From SZUA-309 sp965230005 (lineage in GTDB: Bacteria; Pseudomonadota; Gammaproteobacteria; Pseudomonadales; Azotimanducaceae): 64,000 nt of DNA. The translations under genes were made by a program, and so were the position numbers. Below, in pieces: positions 36,696 through 45,565 of this stretch (the first letter of the stretch is position 1; each line of letters begins with the position of its first letter). The notes under the pieces were generated by a model. The model worked only from the letters and a program-made list of their open reading frames with translations, was not told the DNA's origin and made no database searches. Where the stretch lies: NCBI GenBank assembly GCA_965230005.1, contig OZ245934.1:248001-312000 (forward strand), in the 5' to 3' direction.

Positions 36696-36710
36696 GTTAC
36701 CTCTGGTAAC
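36696..36710. promoter_or_regulatory. Perfect 15-bp palindrome GTTACC-TCT-GGTAAC
   Basis: Inverted 6-bp arms flank a 3-nt centre. It lies ~30 bp beyond the 14-bp array and is not in phase or orientation with it, since here ACC precedes GGT. It may bind a different regulator or be a distal part of the same control region. Confidence 0.35.
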
Positions 36711-36751
36711 GATTTGTGACGAAATCGAAGTTTTTCTGGGTGGTATGGAAA

Positions 36752-36776
36752 CGCAGGCCGCGGAATGCGGCCTGCG
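36752..36776 (-). terminator. Probable terminator of the korAB operon
   Basis: A 10-bp perfect stem (CGCAGGCCGC / GCGGCCTGCG) with a 5-nt loop lies just after the korB stop. On the minus strand it is followed by TTTCC, a weak T-tract. It separates korAB from the FadR-like operon. Confidence 0.65.
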
Positions 36777-36783
36777 AGGGAGA

Positions 36784-37803
36784 TCAGGCCGCGTCGGATC
36801 CCAGTTTACCGTCAAGTCTTCTGTCTAGCATATTGCCGTGCCGCAGAAGTTCGAGGACGCGGGCCCGCCGGTCGGTGGGCTTTTGCTGCCAGAACTGCTT
36901 GTCGAAGGCCGGTCGCGGTACCCGATGGATCACACCCATGGCTGTGGGCAGTGGCGCCGCCATAGAGAGAAGCAGACCAGCGAGCGTCGGATTCGTCTCG
37001 TCGTGAACCAGCAGGTCGGCCTCACTGACGCCATCCCCGAGGACCACGCTTTCAAGACTCAAGGTCTGCGGATTCAGGCGCAGGCCCTTGTCGCGTTCCT
37101 TGCCGTAGATGAGGGGCTCACCATGCTCGACGTGAATCTGCGTCTCGGCCGCCTGCTTCTTGTTCACCACGTCGTCGAAAACGTCTTTGTTGTAGACGAT
37201 GCAGTTCTGCAGGATTTCGACGAAGGCCGCGCCTTCGTAGTCGTTCGCTGCGGCCAGAATGCCCGGGAGACCTTTCTGATCGATGTCTACACCCCGGGCG
37301 ATGAAGCCGGCGCCCGCGCCCAGAGCCAGTTGGCCGGGGTGCACCGGGGCATCGAAGGAGCCATGGGGCGTCGACGGGCTGGTGGTGCCCGGCCGGGAGG
37401 TGGGTGAGGCCTGGCCCTTTGTGAGTCCGTAGATCTCGTTGTTGAAGAGCAGAATGTTCAGGTCGACGTTGCGCCGCAGGGCGTGCATCAGGTGGTTGCC
37501 GCCGATGGACAGGCCGTCGCCGTCGCCGGTGATGACCCAGACGTCTGCGTCCGGTCGAGCGAGCTTCACACCGGTAGCGATAGCAGGCGCCCGGCCATGA
37601 ATCGTGTGGAAGCCATAGGTTTCGACGTAATAGGGCAGTCGCGAGGAGCAGCCGATGCCGGAGACGAACACGGTGTTTTCCGGGGTCGCGCCCTGAGCCG
37701 CGAGGGTGCGCTGCACGGCTTTGAGAATGGAGTAGTCTCCGCAGCCCGGGCACCAGCGGACCTCCTGGTCCGTTTCAAAGTCCTTGAAGGTCAGTTCACT
37801 CAT
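36784..37803 (-). CDS. korB: 2-oxoacid:ferredoxin oxidoreductase beta subunit
   Basis: This subunit binds thiamine diphosphate and part of the Fe-S centre. RWCPGCGDYSIL carries two cluster cysteines, FVSGIGCSSR a further Cys, and GDGDGLSIGGNH with NNEIYGLTKGQ forms the TPP/Mg site. The 339-aa length fits the aerobic two-subunit KorAB type of actinobacteria, halophiles and some proteobacteria. It likely oxidises 2-oxoglutarate to succinyl-CoA with ferredoxin reduction, as an addition or alternative to the lipoate-dependent enzyme. Its start overlaps the korA stop, indicating coupled translation. Confidence 0.92.
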   Translation of the reverse strand: MSELTFKDFETDQEVRWCPGCGDYSILKAVQRTLAAQGATPENTVFVSGIGCSSRLPYYVETYGFHTIHGRAPAIATGVKLARPDADVWVITGDGDGLSIGGNHLMHALRRNVDLNILLFNNEIYGLTKGQASPTSRPGTTSPSTPHGSFDAPVHPGQLALGAGAGFIARGVDIDQKGLPGILAAANDYEGAAFVEILQNCIVYNKDVFDDVVNKKQAAETQIHVEHGEPLIYGKERDKGLRLNPQTLSLESVVLGDGVSEADLLVHDETNPTLAGLLLSMAAPLPTAMGVIHRVPRPAFDKQFWQQKPTDRRARVLELLRHGNMLDRRLDGKLGSDAA

Positions 37804-39664
37804 TGCTTGCCTCCCGGATCGTGCCGCCAGGGGCCAGTTGCCGGATCTGTTGTTTCACTTCGCTCACCGTCAGCGGCTGGCCCGTTACCTTGTTGAGCTG
37901 CACCACGTCGATGAGCAGCCGATCGCGAAGGAGCGTCGCCAGCTGGCCATCGTTGAGCTCCGGGACGAGCACCCGTTCGTAGTTGCTGAGCAGTTCGCCC
38001 AGGTTCTCAGGCAGCGGATTGATGTGGCGCAGGTGGATGTGGCCGACGGACAGTCCCTCGGCCAGCGCTTCTCTCACGGCCTGATAGATGGTGCCGTAGG
38101 TGGAGCCCCAGGCAACGACGGCGAGACCTTCGCCGAGACCCTGGTCAATTGCCTGGTCTTCGATGAAGTTGGCCACGCTCTGGACCTTTGCCCGGCGCAG
38201 GTCGGTCATCACCTGGTGATTGGCCGGCTCATAGGAAATGTTGCCGGAGTCCACGTCTTTCTCGATACCGCCGACCCGGTGCACGAAGCCCGGGTGCCCG
38301 GGTGTTGCCCAGACCCTGGCATGGGTGTCCGGATCCCGAACGAATACCTCGCCCTGTGCGTCGGGATCGGGTTGATGATGATCGATGGCGGCATAGCCGT
38401 CGTAGTCAGGCAAGGCCCAGAGTTCCGAAGCGTTGGCGATGTAACCGTCGGTCAGAAGGATCACGGGCGTCATGTGCCGAAGGGCAATGCGCACGGATTC
38501 AATGGCGGCATCGAAACAGTCAGCGGGTGAGCGGGCGGCGATCACTGGAATGGGCGTATCGCCGTTCCGGCCGTAGACGGCCTGATAGAGATCCGATTGT
38601 TCCGTCTTCGTCGGCATCCCGGTGGAAGGGCCCGCGCGCTGAGAGTTCACGATCACCAGCGGCAGCTCAGCGGCGACGGCCAGACCCATGGCCTCCGTTT
38701 TGAGGGCGATGCCCGGCCCAGAGCTCGACGTGACGCCGAGCTTGCCGCCGAAGCTTGCACCGAGGGCCGCGCAAACGGCGGCAATTTCGTCCTCGGCCTG
38801 GAAGGTGGATACCCCCGCGTCTTCGAGCCCGGCCAGGTGATGAAGCACCGAAGAGGCGGGCGTGATCGGGTAAGAACAGAACATGAGGTTGATGTCGGCG
38901 AGTTCACCGGCGGCAACCAGGCCCAGGGAGAGCGCCTCAGCACCGGTGAGGGTCCGGTATTCGACGTTCGAGAGTTCCGCTTCCGGGGTCGGGTGCTGCA
39001 CGACGTCGTGCGAGAGCTCCATGGTTTCGCCGTAGGCGTGGCCGGCGTTGAGCGCTGCCAGGTTGGCATCGCGCACCTGCTCATTCTTCGCGAACTTGAT
39101 GTTGATCCAGCGCTGCGTGGCTGCGCGGGGCTGATCGAAGAGCCACAGCATGAGGCCCAGGGCCCAGAAGTTCTTGCAGCGCAGGGAGTCCTTGGTGCCG
39201 AGACCGTGCGGTTTGACGGCGGCTGTGGTGAGCTCGCTGATCGGAACGGCGTGGACCGTAAAGCGATCGAGGGAGCCATCCTCGAGGGGATTCGTTGCCA
39301 GGTCCGCGCGCTTCAGACGTTGCGTGGTGAAGGCGTTCTCGTCGGTGATGATGGTGGCGCCATCGGCGAGGTGCGGCAGATTCACCACCAGCGCAGCCGG
39401 GTTGAAAGCGATGAGCACGTCGGGCGTGTCCCCGGGCGTGGTGATGCGATCACCGCCGAATTGAATCTGAAAGGCCGACACGCCGTAGCGGGTACCGGTT
39501 GGTGCCCGGATTTCTGCCGGAAAGTCCGGGAGCGTCGCCAGATCGTGGCCACCGAGGGCCGAGGCCACCGTGAACTGCTGCCCCTGGAGTTGGATGCCGT
39601 CGCCGGAGTCTCCGGCAAAACGCACCACGTAACTGGATTTCTCAGGAATGCTGTCTGCTGCCAT
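37796..39664 (-). CDS. korA: 2-oxoacid:ferredoxin oxidoreductase alpha subunit (gamma-alpha fusion)
   Basis: The N-terminal ~200 residues are a gamma-type domain (FAGDSGDGIQLQGQQF; ALGGHDLATLPDFPAEIRAP in part), fused to the alpha part (FCSYPITPASSVLHHLA, FQAEDEIAAVCAALGASFGGKLGVTSSSGPG in part). PITPAS and the GxGG-like segment are the pyrimidine-binding side of the TPP site. At 622 aa it matches KorA of the two-subunit class. The partner korB follows with an 8-bp overlap. Substrate preference for 2-oxoglutarate over pyruvate is inferred from the two-subunit form. Confidence 0.92.
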   Translation of the reverse strand: MAADSIPEKSSYVVRFAGDSGDGIQLQGQQFTVASALGGHDLATLPDFPAEIRAPTGTRYGVSAFQIQFGGDRITTPGDTPDVLIAFNPAALVVNLPHLADGATIITDENAFTTQRLKRADLATNPLEDGSLDRFTVHAVPISELTTAAVKPHGLGTKDSLRCKNFWALGLMLWLFDQPRAATQRWINIKFAKNEQVRDANLAALNAGHAYGETMELSHDVVQHPTPEAELSNVEYRTLTGAEALSLGLVAAGELADINLMFCSYPITPASSVLHHLAGLEDAGVSTFQAEDEIAAVCAALGASFGGKLGVTSSSGPGIALKTEAMGLAVAAELPLVIVNSQRAGPSTGMPTKTEQSDLYQAVYGRNGDTPIPVIAARSPADCFDAAIESVRIALRHMTPVILLTDGYIANASELWALPDYDGYAAIDHHQPDPDAQGEVFVRDPDTHARVWATPGHPGFVHRVGGIEKDVDSGNISYEPANHQVMTDLRRAKVQSVANFIEDQAIDQGLGEGLAVVAWGSTYGTIYQAVREALAEGLSVGHIHLRHINPLPENLGELLSNYERVLVPELNDGQLATLLRDRLLIDVVQLNKVTGQPLTVSEVKQQIRQLAPGGTIREASNE

Positions 39665-39899
39665 GTGCTGCTCGTGGTCTACGCTCGCGGCCGGTCGGCT
39701 GAGCCAGAGCCGGGGCGCGGTCTGAAAAGGAGGCGCGCATTGTACTGAAATGACTCACGCATGGGACGACTGCCTGGGAATAACCATATTGCCTGCGGCT
39801 GTGCTACAGTGCGCGCCGGCTGGCCCGGGAGCCACCTTAAATCTCATAAATATCAAACAGTTATGGGCGTACCCGGGAGCCCATCGGAAAGAGGTCAGC

Positions 39900-40184
39900 G
39901 TGAAAGTCATTGCCAAAACTGACGAGTACACCATTTACCAGAAGCGCAACGAGCGCTACGCGATCAGGAACGCAGCCCGCGCCTGGGTGAACGGCGACGA
40001 GAAGGTTGCCATTCTGCTCGAGCACAAGCTCATCGAAGCGCCCGCGCCGAAGGCGCCGGAGCCCGAAGCCGAAGAAGCTGCCGCAGAGGAAACCTCGGAA
40101 GCCGCAGCGGAAGACTCCGGGGATGAGGCGGCCTCGGAAGACAGTGACGCCGCCGAAGGCGACGCCGAAGAGGAAGACAAGTAA
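39900..40184 (+). CDS. Small conserved protein with acidic Ala/Glu/Asp tail
   Basis: A GTG start at 39900 with AAAGAGG upstream gives 94 residues. The first ~45 form a compact segment (KVIAKTDEYTIYQKRNERYA; WVNGDEKVAILLEHKLI) that I recognise only as a conserved hypothetical of gammaproteobacteria. The rest is a low-complexity tail of Glu, Ala, Pro and Asp, likely disordered. Length and composition suggest a cytosolic accessory protein. A strong hairpin follows directly, so it is probably transcribed alone. Confidence 0.75.
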   Translation: MKVIAKTDEYTIYQKRNERYAIRNAARAWVNGDEKVAILLEHKLIEAPAPKAPEPEAEEAAAEETSEAAAEDSGDEAASEDSDAAEGDAEEEDK

Positions 40185-40193
40185 GCATCTTCC

Positions 40194-40214
40194 GGCCCCG
40201 GGCGCCCCGGGGCC
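40194..40214 (+). terminator. GC-rich hairpin after the small acidic protein gene
   Basis: A perfect 9-bp stem (GGCCCCGGG / CCCGGGGCC) with a CGC loop begins 9 nt after the stop codon. A T-tract is not evident, but position and stability fit a terminator ahead of uvrB. Confidence 0.55.
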
Positions 40215-40322
40215 ATTGCTGCCATCCCCTGTCAGCATGGCTCGTTCCAGATCCCGTCGTGCCCTGACGGCATCGGGTCAAGGGCCTACAATCAAGGGTC
40301 AACTTCCAGACAGGACAGCACC

Positions 40323-42353
40323 GTGGTTCAGGCCGTCGCAGAATTCCAGGTTGTGGCCGATTACAAGCCTGCCGGCGATCAGCCCACGGCCATCGCGACG
40401 CTCGTGGAAGGGCTCGAATCCGGTCTGGCTCATCAGACGCTGCTCGGCGTTACCGGCTCCGGCAAAACCTTCACCATCGCCAACGTCATTGAAGCGGTCC
40501 AGCGCCCGACGATCGTCATGGCGCCGAACAAAACGCTGGCTGCTCAACTCTACGGCGAGTTCAAAGAGTTCTTTCCGAACAATGCCGTTGAGTACTTTGT
40601 TTCCTACTACGACTACTACCAGCCTGAAGCCTACGTGCCTTCCTCGGACACCTACATCGAGAAGGACGCGTCCATCAACGCGCACATCGAGCAGATGCGG
40701 CTTTCAGCCACGAAAGCGCTGCTGGAGCGGCGTGACACGATCATCGTCGCTTCCGTATCAGCGATTTACGGTCTCGGAGATCCGCAGTCCTATCTGAAAA
40801 TGGTGCTGCACCTCGACCGGGGAGACCGTGTCGATCAGCGGTATGTGGTGCAGCGGCTCGCAGAACTCCAGTACACGCGCAACGACATGGCCTTCCAGCG
40901 CGGAACCTACCGGGTCCGTGGCGATGTGGTGGACATCTTCCCGGCGGAATCGGAGAAAGAGGCGGTACGGGTAGAACTCTTCGACGACGAGATCGAGAAC
41001 ATCTCGCTGTTCGATCCGCTCACCGGTGAGGTCATCAACCGGGTACCGCGCTACACGGTCTTTCCCAAGACGCACTACGTGACGCCGCGGGAGCGGATCC
41101 TCAACGTGCTCGACGAGATCAAGGACGAGTTGCGTGACCGTCTGAAGTATCTGCAGGATCATCACAAGCTGGTGGAGGCTCAACGTCTCGAACAGCGCAC
41201 ACGCTTCGATCTCGAGATGATCAAGGAGCTCGGCTACTGCCAGGGCATTGAAAACTACTCCCGCTATCTCTCTGGACGCCAGGCCGGAGAACCGCCGCCG
41301 ACGCTCTTCGACTATCTGCCCAAAGACGCGCTCATGATCATCGACGAGTCTCACGTGACGGTCCCTCAGGTCGGTGGCATGTATAAGGGCGACCGCTCAC
41401 GGAAAGAAACCCTTGTCGAGTACGGTTTTCGGCTGCCGTCCGCGCTGGACAACCGGCCACTGCGCTTCGACGAATGGGAAGGCCTGAGCCCGCAGATGAT
41501 CTTCGTGTCTGCGACCCCCGGACCCTATGAGGCGGAGTTTGCAGGCCAGGTCGCCGAACAGGTCGTGCGGCCCACCGGGCTCGTGGATCCGGAGGTGATC
41601 ATTCGCCCGGCGTCTACCCAGGTGGACGATCTCCTCGGTGAGATCAACGCCACCGTTGCTGCCGGTGACCGCGTGCTGGTGACCACACTCACAAAGCGCA
41701 TGGCCGAGGACCTCACCGAATATCTCGATGAGCACGGAATCCGCGTGCGCTATCTGCATTCAGACATCGATACCGTGGAACGCATGGAGATCATTCGTGA
41801 TCTGCGCATCGGTGAATTTGATGTGCTGGTCGGCATCAACCTGCTCCGCGAGGGCCTCGACATGCCCGAGGTTTCGCTGGTGGCCATTCTCGACGCCGAC
41901 AAAGAAGGCTTCCTGCGGGCCGAGCGCTCTCTCATTCAGACCATCGGCCGGGCAGCCCGGAACGTCAACGGCCGGGCCATTCTCTACGCAGACACCATGA
42001 CCGGATCCATGGAAACGGCCATCGGCGAGACCAACCGGCGCCGGCAGAAGCAGCTGGAGTTCAACGAAGCCCACGGCATCACCCCGCAGACGGTGCAGAA
42101 GCGGGTGGCCGATGTGATGGAAGGCGCGCGGGTTGCAGCCCCCGGAGCGGCGCGCGGGCGCAGCCGTACGAACGGACGCGACAGCAAACCGCTGCGCGAG
42201 GTGCCGACGGAGCCCAAGGCCCTCGGCAAGTTCCTGGCCGGCCTCGAAGAGCAGATGCTCGAACACGCCCGGAATCTGGAGTTCGAAGAGGCGGCCAGGC
42301 TGCGCGACGAGATCCATCAGATTCGCGAGGAGCAACTCGTCAATCCGGCCTGA
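40323..42353 (+). CDS. uvrB: Excinuclease ABC subunit B
   Basis: UvrB is the damage-verifying helicase-like subunit of nucleotide excision repair. Visible parts are the Walker A GVTGSGKT, the beta-hairpin region YYDYYQPEAYVP, DESHVTVPQ (motif II), the helicase segment INLLREGLDMPEV, QTIGRAARN (motif VI) and the C-terminal UVR coiled-coil (LEEQMLEHARNLEFEEAARLRDEI in part), which binds UvrC. Its 676 residues fit the family. A GTG start with AGGACAG upstream is used. No SOS box is evident in the ~140 bp upstream by eye. Confidence 0.97.
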   Translation: MVQAVAEFQVVADYKPAGDQPTAIATLVEGLESGLAHQTLLGVTGSGKTFTIANVIEAVQRPTIVMAPNKTLAAQLYGEFKEFFPNNAVEYFVSYYDYYQPEAYVPSSDTYIEKDASINAHIEQMRLSATKALLERRDTIIVASVSAIYGLGDPQSYLKMVLHLDRGDRVDQRYVVQRLAELQYTRNDMAFQRGTYRVRGDVVDIFPAESEKEAVRVELFDDEIENISLFDPLTGEVINRVPRYTVFPKTHYVTPRERILNVLDEIKDELRDRLKYLQDHHKLVEAQRLEQRTRFDLEMIKELGYCQGIENYSRYLSGRQAGEPPPTLFDYLPKDALMIIDESHVTVPQVGGMYKGDRSRKETLVEYGFRLPSALDNRPLRFDEWEGLSPQMIFVSATPGPYEAEFAGQVAEQVVRPTGLVDPEVIIRPASTQVDDLLGEINATVAAGDRVLVTTLTKRMAEDLTEYLDEHGIRVRYLHSDIDTVERMEIIRDLRIGEFDVLVGINLLREGLDMPEVSLVAILDADKEGFLRAERSLIQTIGRAARNVNGRAILYADTMTGSMETAIGETNRRRQKQLEFNEAHGITPQTVQKRVADVMEGARVAAPGAARGRSRTNGRDSKPLREVPTEPKALGKFLAGLEEQMLEHARNLEFEEAARLRDEIHQIREEQLVNPA

Positions 42354-42498
42354 TCTTGCCGGCAACAACCTCTGTCTTGGTCGGTTGCCACGGTTGAGTT
42401 GGCACTGACCGTTCCGGCATGAAAGCTGGCTGGCCGGGCCGGGGTCAGGCGGATTGTTTCTGGCCCAATGAGTCTCGATCCCACTCAAGGAACGACTC

Positions 42499-42582
42499 AT
42501 GAGCCATTGGCATAAACACTACTGGAAGTACGGTCTGGCGCTCAGCGGGTTGCTGTATACGAGCGCCGTACTGTTTGGCTGA
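42499..42582 (+). CDS. Possible 27-residue membrane microprotein
   Basis: An ATG preceded by AAGGA at good spacing opens MSHWHKHYWKYG followed by a hydrophobic segment (LALSGLLYTSAVLFG) and TGA. The His/Trp/Lys/Tyr-rich head and single hydrophobic helix look like a small inner-membrane protein. The region between uvrB and the PEP-CTERM gene is otherwise empty (about 315 bp), and this is the only well-initiated frame there. Coding status is unproven. Confidence 0.4.
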   Translation: MSHWHKHYWKYGLALSGLLYTSAVLFG

Positions 42583-42628
42583 CGGCTGAGCTGCCTCACT
42601 TCGACTCGCTTCGTTTCCGGAACGAAAA

Positions 42629-42648
42629 AGGGCGCCAGATGGCGCCCT
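42629..42648 (-). terminator. Rho-independent terminator of the PEP-CTERM gene
   Basis: Stem AGGGCGCCA / TGGCGCCCT with a short centre is followed on the minus strand by TTTTT, 21 bp after the PEP-CTERM stop codon. It is the clearest intrinsic terminator in the window. Confidence 0.85.
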
Positions 42649-42669
42649 CATTCGGTCCGGCTGACAGGT

Positions 42670-43284
42670 TCAGCTGGCGAGAGCCGCTTTCCGACGACGC
42701 CGGCTGAGGAGGCCGAGCAGGCCGAGGCCGGTACCCAGCATCATCAACGCGCCCGGTTCGGGAACCGGCTTACCCGGATCCTTGTGCCAGAACTTCGCGT
42801 AGAGGTGGGTCCACCCGTCTCGGAACAGGCGGGCGTCCATGAGCCGGACCAGGTAGTACCCGCCATTAGCCAGGTTGATTTTGGTCCAGTGATTGTTGAA
42901 GTCGACAACGATGCGCTTTGGTAGGATCTGATAGTGGCCGAAGTACCAGGCGCGGCGAGCGTCTACCTCACCGCCGCCGGTGTAGGTGATGCCGTTCAGG
43001 TTCATGCTCACGTGGATGGGGTCGTCATCGTGAATGTCGTGGTAACCCAACGGAAAGTCCGCACTGTAGAAGCTACCGATCTTCCGGATGGACCACTCGT
43101 AAGGAGCGAGGTCGAAGGCGAAATCTCGACGTTCGTGGGTCCTCCACCTGAGCTTGTTGTCGGTGTCGTCCGATATTTTGATGTCTGTAACATGGATGGG
43201 CAGCGCAGCAGCGTGCGCACCAAGCAGCATGGCCAGGGGGACCATCAGAATCTTAACGAGCGTTAGGGGGTTGGCTCGAGTCAT
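42670..43284 (-). CDS. PEP-CTERM sorted exoprotein
   Basis: An N-terminal signal peptide (MVPLAMLLGAHAAA) and a C-terminal sorting signal (PVPEPGALMMLG, then a hydrophobic segment and SRRRRK) mark an exosortase substrate. The middle ~140 residues are strand- and aromatic-rich without a named domain. Such proteins are processed at PEP by exosortase and usually end up in extracellular polysaccharide or the cell surface. No exosortase gene is in this window, so the machinery must be elsewhere. Confidence 0.88.
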   Translation of the reverse strand: MTRANPLTLVKILMVPLAMLLGAHAAALPIHVTDIKISDDTDNKLRWRTHERRDFAFDLAPYEWSIRKIGSFYSADFPLGYHDIHDDDPIHVSMNLNGITYTGGGEVDARRAWYFGHYQILPKRIVVDFNNHWTKINLANGGYYLVRLMDARLFRDGWTHLYAKFWHKDPGKPVPEPGALMMLGTGLGLLGLLSRRRRKAALAS

Positions 43285-43480
43285 TCAGCGAGTACCTCTC
43301 GTTGCTGTTTGTAGGACACGTCATTGTGCCGCTACGTGCCTGGCTAACAGCAAAGGCTGTGCCAGTTTGCTGAGCGTCAGCGCATCAATGACTTAACGAA
43401 GGCTCACGGCGGCGGTGTAAGAGAACCGGACAGCTTTGCAGCCGTGTCGGACAGAGACTGTAAGGATTAGGCGACAGCTC

Positions 43481-44203
43481 TCACGGCCTGGCGCGTCTCC
43501 AGCCCGCTGCGCGCGCCTCCGCTTCCGAACAGAACCAGCGCTCGCCCTTGCTCGTGTTGATCCGGGTCTGGTCGTAGTACTCCTGGCCAGGCAGGTGGTA
43601 GATGCGACCATTGCTCGAGATGTTGCCCTTGATACGGCAACCTTCCGGCGCTGATGTTCGGGCCCGCTCCCCGCGGGGCCAATCTCAAGGCGCGGTCGGC
43701 GTCGGATCCTGCCAGAGACCGGCTTTGCGGGCTTTGGCTTCCTGCTCGGCGAACTCGTAGCGACCCCGATCCTCTGCAGGCTGCTCGTGAGCATAGTGGC
43801 GGTACCACCAGGCCAGTCCGACTGTCAGTACAGCCATGCTCACATCCAGGGTTTTGCCGCATCGATCGCAGTCGGCGGGCTGCACCCAGAGCTTCCCGAC
43901 GAGGCGCCCGTACCTGTCCGTTTTGTCCGTCTCGAGCCGGGCATCCTCGTGCAGGGCGATCTCGGTGAGATAGCGTCGCGCTTCATCGCCGGAGGGTTGA
44001 TCGTGCTCCGGCGCGTCGATGCCGGACAGGCGTACGCGATGCTCCCGACCGGCAACGGTGAGCGTCACCGTGTCGCCGTCCCACACCCGGGTCACACGGC
44101 CTTCCAGCTGCTCTGCTGCTGCCGGCCGTGCGCAGCCCGACAGAGCGCCGAGAAAGAAAGCGATGGCGGCGGTAGTGAAAAGGAGGGCTTTCACGGGAGT
44201 CAT
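43481..44203 (-). pseudogene. Thermonuclease (SNase-like) gene with in-frame TGA
   Basis: The frame runs from an ATG at 44203 (signal/lipobox LSGC) through a staphylococcal-nuclease-like domain: RVWDGDTVTL, LSGIDAPE, DRYGRLVGKLW and EFAEQEAKARKAGLW. A TGA at 43685-43687 follows DPTPTAP. Beyond it, in the same frame, lies a well-conserved C-terminal module: DWPRGER, EGCRIKGNISSNGRIYH, INTSKGERWFCSEAEAR in part, ending at 43481. Family members have Trp at the TGA position (PPWEWR-type), so TGG to TGA is the simplest explanation. The truncated product still has the whole catalytic domain and may be active. Confidence 0.8.
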
Positions 44204-44350
44204 GCTGCCTGAACCGGTGGGAAGCAGCACCCTTCACCATCACCCGCGGTTGCTTCGGTCCCATCCGGCCAGGGACCGGTCTTTGCGGGCCAGTCTCGGT
44301 CCCTGCGGGCCATCAGGTGATTCATGGCCGGGAGCGATCGATGCCGGGCA

Positions 44351-45565
44351 TCAATCGTTGGTCATCATGCGCACGTCCCGGACCAGCAGCACCAGGGCGG
44401 TGGGGATGACGACCGTTGCAGCAGCGATAAGCAGCGTCGTCCGATAGCCCAGCGCTTCGAAGAGATAGCCCCCGGCGACGATCCCGAGGGGCGCGAGGGC
44501 GATCGAGCCGAGATGATCGTAGGCGCTCACGCGGCTCAACATATTGCCGGGTACTTTCTTCTGCAGCGTCGTGTACCAGAGCACGGCGAAAATCTGCCCG
44601 GTCGTGCCGGCCACGATTGCGGCGATGGTGATGACCCAGACATTCGCCGGAATTGCCAGCATCAGATCGACGCCACAGAAGAAGAACACCATGAAGGTCG
44701 CGAAGCGCATGGGGTGCTTCGGGCGCAGGCGCATGCTGATGACGCCGCCGAGGAGCGTGCCGACGCCGAAGCCGGAAGCGATGAACCCCCAGTCGACGCT
44801 GCCGCCCATCTGTTCCCGGGCAACCGCCGGGCCCAGGAGCCCGAACACCGCCTCGCCGGCGGCGACGATGAGCGAAAACTGCAGCACGATGGTCCACAGC
44901 CAGGTGTGCGAAGTGAATTCCTGCCAGCCGAGGCGCAGGTCCTCGAGTATCGAGGCCGCTTCCGTCGCCTGCTGTGCCCTCGGAACCAGCGTGAAGACGA
45001 GCATGGCCGAAAGCCCGAAGGAGACCGCGTCGATCAGCAAGGTACCACCGGCGCCGACCAGAGCCACGAGGATGCCGCCGAGTGCTGCACCAACGGCGAC
45101 GGCGCCGTTTCTCGCCGTGCCGAGCAGCGCGTTGGCGGCCTGCAGGTCCTTCTCGTCGACCAGCTGAATGATCAGTCCCGTCGCAGCCGGTGCGTGGAAG
45201 GCGATGGCCACACCGTTCACCAGCATGAACAGGGTGAGGAGCGGAACCGTGGCCGCCCCCGAGAGAAACAGCCAGGCCATGGTGAACTGTGAGGCCATGG
45301 CGACGAACTCGGCGGTGTAGATCACTCTGTGCCGTGAGGTTCGGTCTGCGACGACGCCGCCGAGCAGCAGCACGAAGATGGATGCGAGGGTGGGTGCCGC
45401 GATGACAAAGGAAGCATCGGAGGCTTTGCCCGTGAGCTCGAGCACCCCGAAGGCCATGGCGATAGGGGCCATGGCCGTGCCCGTGTAGCTCACGAGGTAG
45501 GCCACAAAGAGCTTCGCGACATTGGGATCCCGGAGGAGGGCAAAGCCCTCGCGGAAGGTGCTCAT
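44351..45565 (-). CDS. MFS transporter (EntS/Mef-like)
   Basis: This is a twelve-TM major facilitator protein of 404 residues. It starts FREGFALLRDPNVAKLFVAYL, and VVADRTSRHRV is the loop 2-3 signature. The family layout matches the MFS_3 group, which includes enterobactin exporter EntS and Mef-type macrolide efflux pumps. Its ATG overlaps the stop of the SRPBCC-like gene (ATGA), and that gene in turn overlaps an Erm-like methylase. Drug or siderophore export is plausible; the substrate is unknown. Confidence 0.85.
   Translation of the reverse strand: MSTFREGFALLRDPNVAKLFVAYLVSYTGTAMAPIAMAFGVLELTGKASDASFVIAAPTLASIFVLLLGGVVADRTSRHRVIYTAEFVAMASQFTMAWLFLSGAATVPLLTLFMLVNGVAIAFHAPAATGLIIQLVDEKDLQAANALLGTARNGAVAVGAALGGILVALVGAGGTLLIDAVSFGLSAMLVFTLVPRAQQATEAASILEDLRLGWQEFTSHTWLWTIVLQFSLIVAAGEAVFGLLGPAVAREQMGGSVDWGFIASGFGVGTLLGGVISMRLRPKHPMRFATFMVFFFCGVDLMLAIPANVWVITIAAIVAGTTGQIFAVLWYTTLQKKVPGNMLSRVSAYDHLGSIALAPLGIVAGGYLFEALGYRTTLLIAAATVVIPTALVLLVRDVRMMTND

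Noticed and set aside
38597..39748. A 383-residue plus-strand frame over korA
   Set aside because: Antisense shadow of korA; no recognisable domain or ribosome site.
43685..43687. Selenocysteine at the thermonuclease TGA
   Set aside because: The position corresponds to Trp in relatives, there is no UxxC context, and no convincing hairpin follows; a nonsense change or error is simpler.
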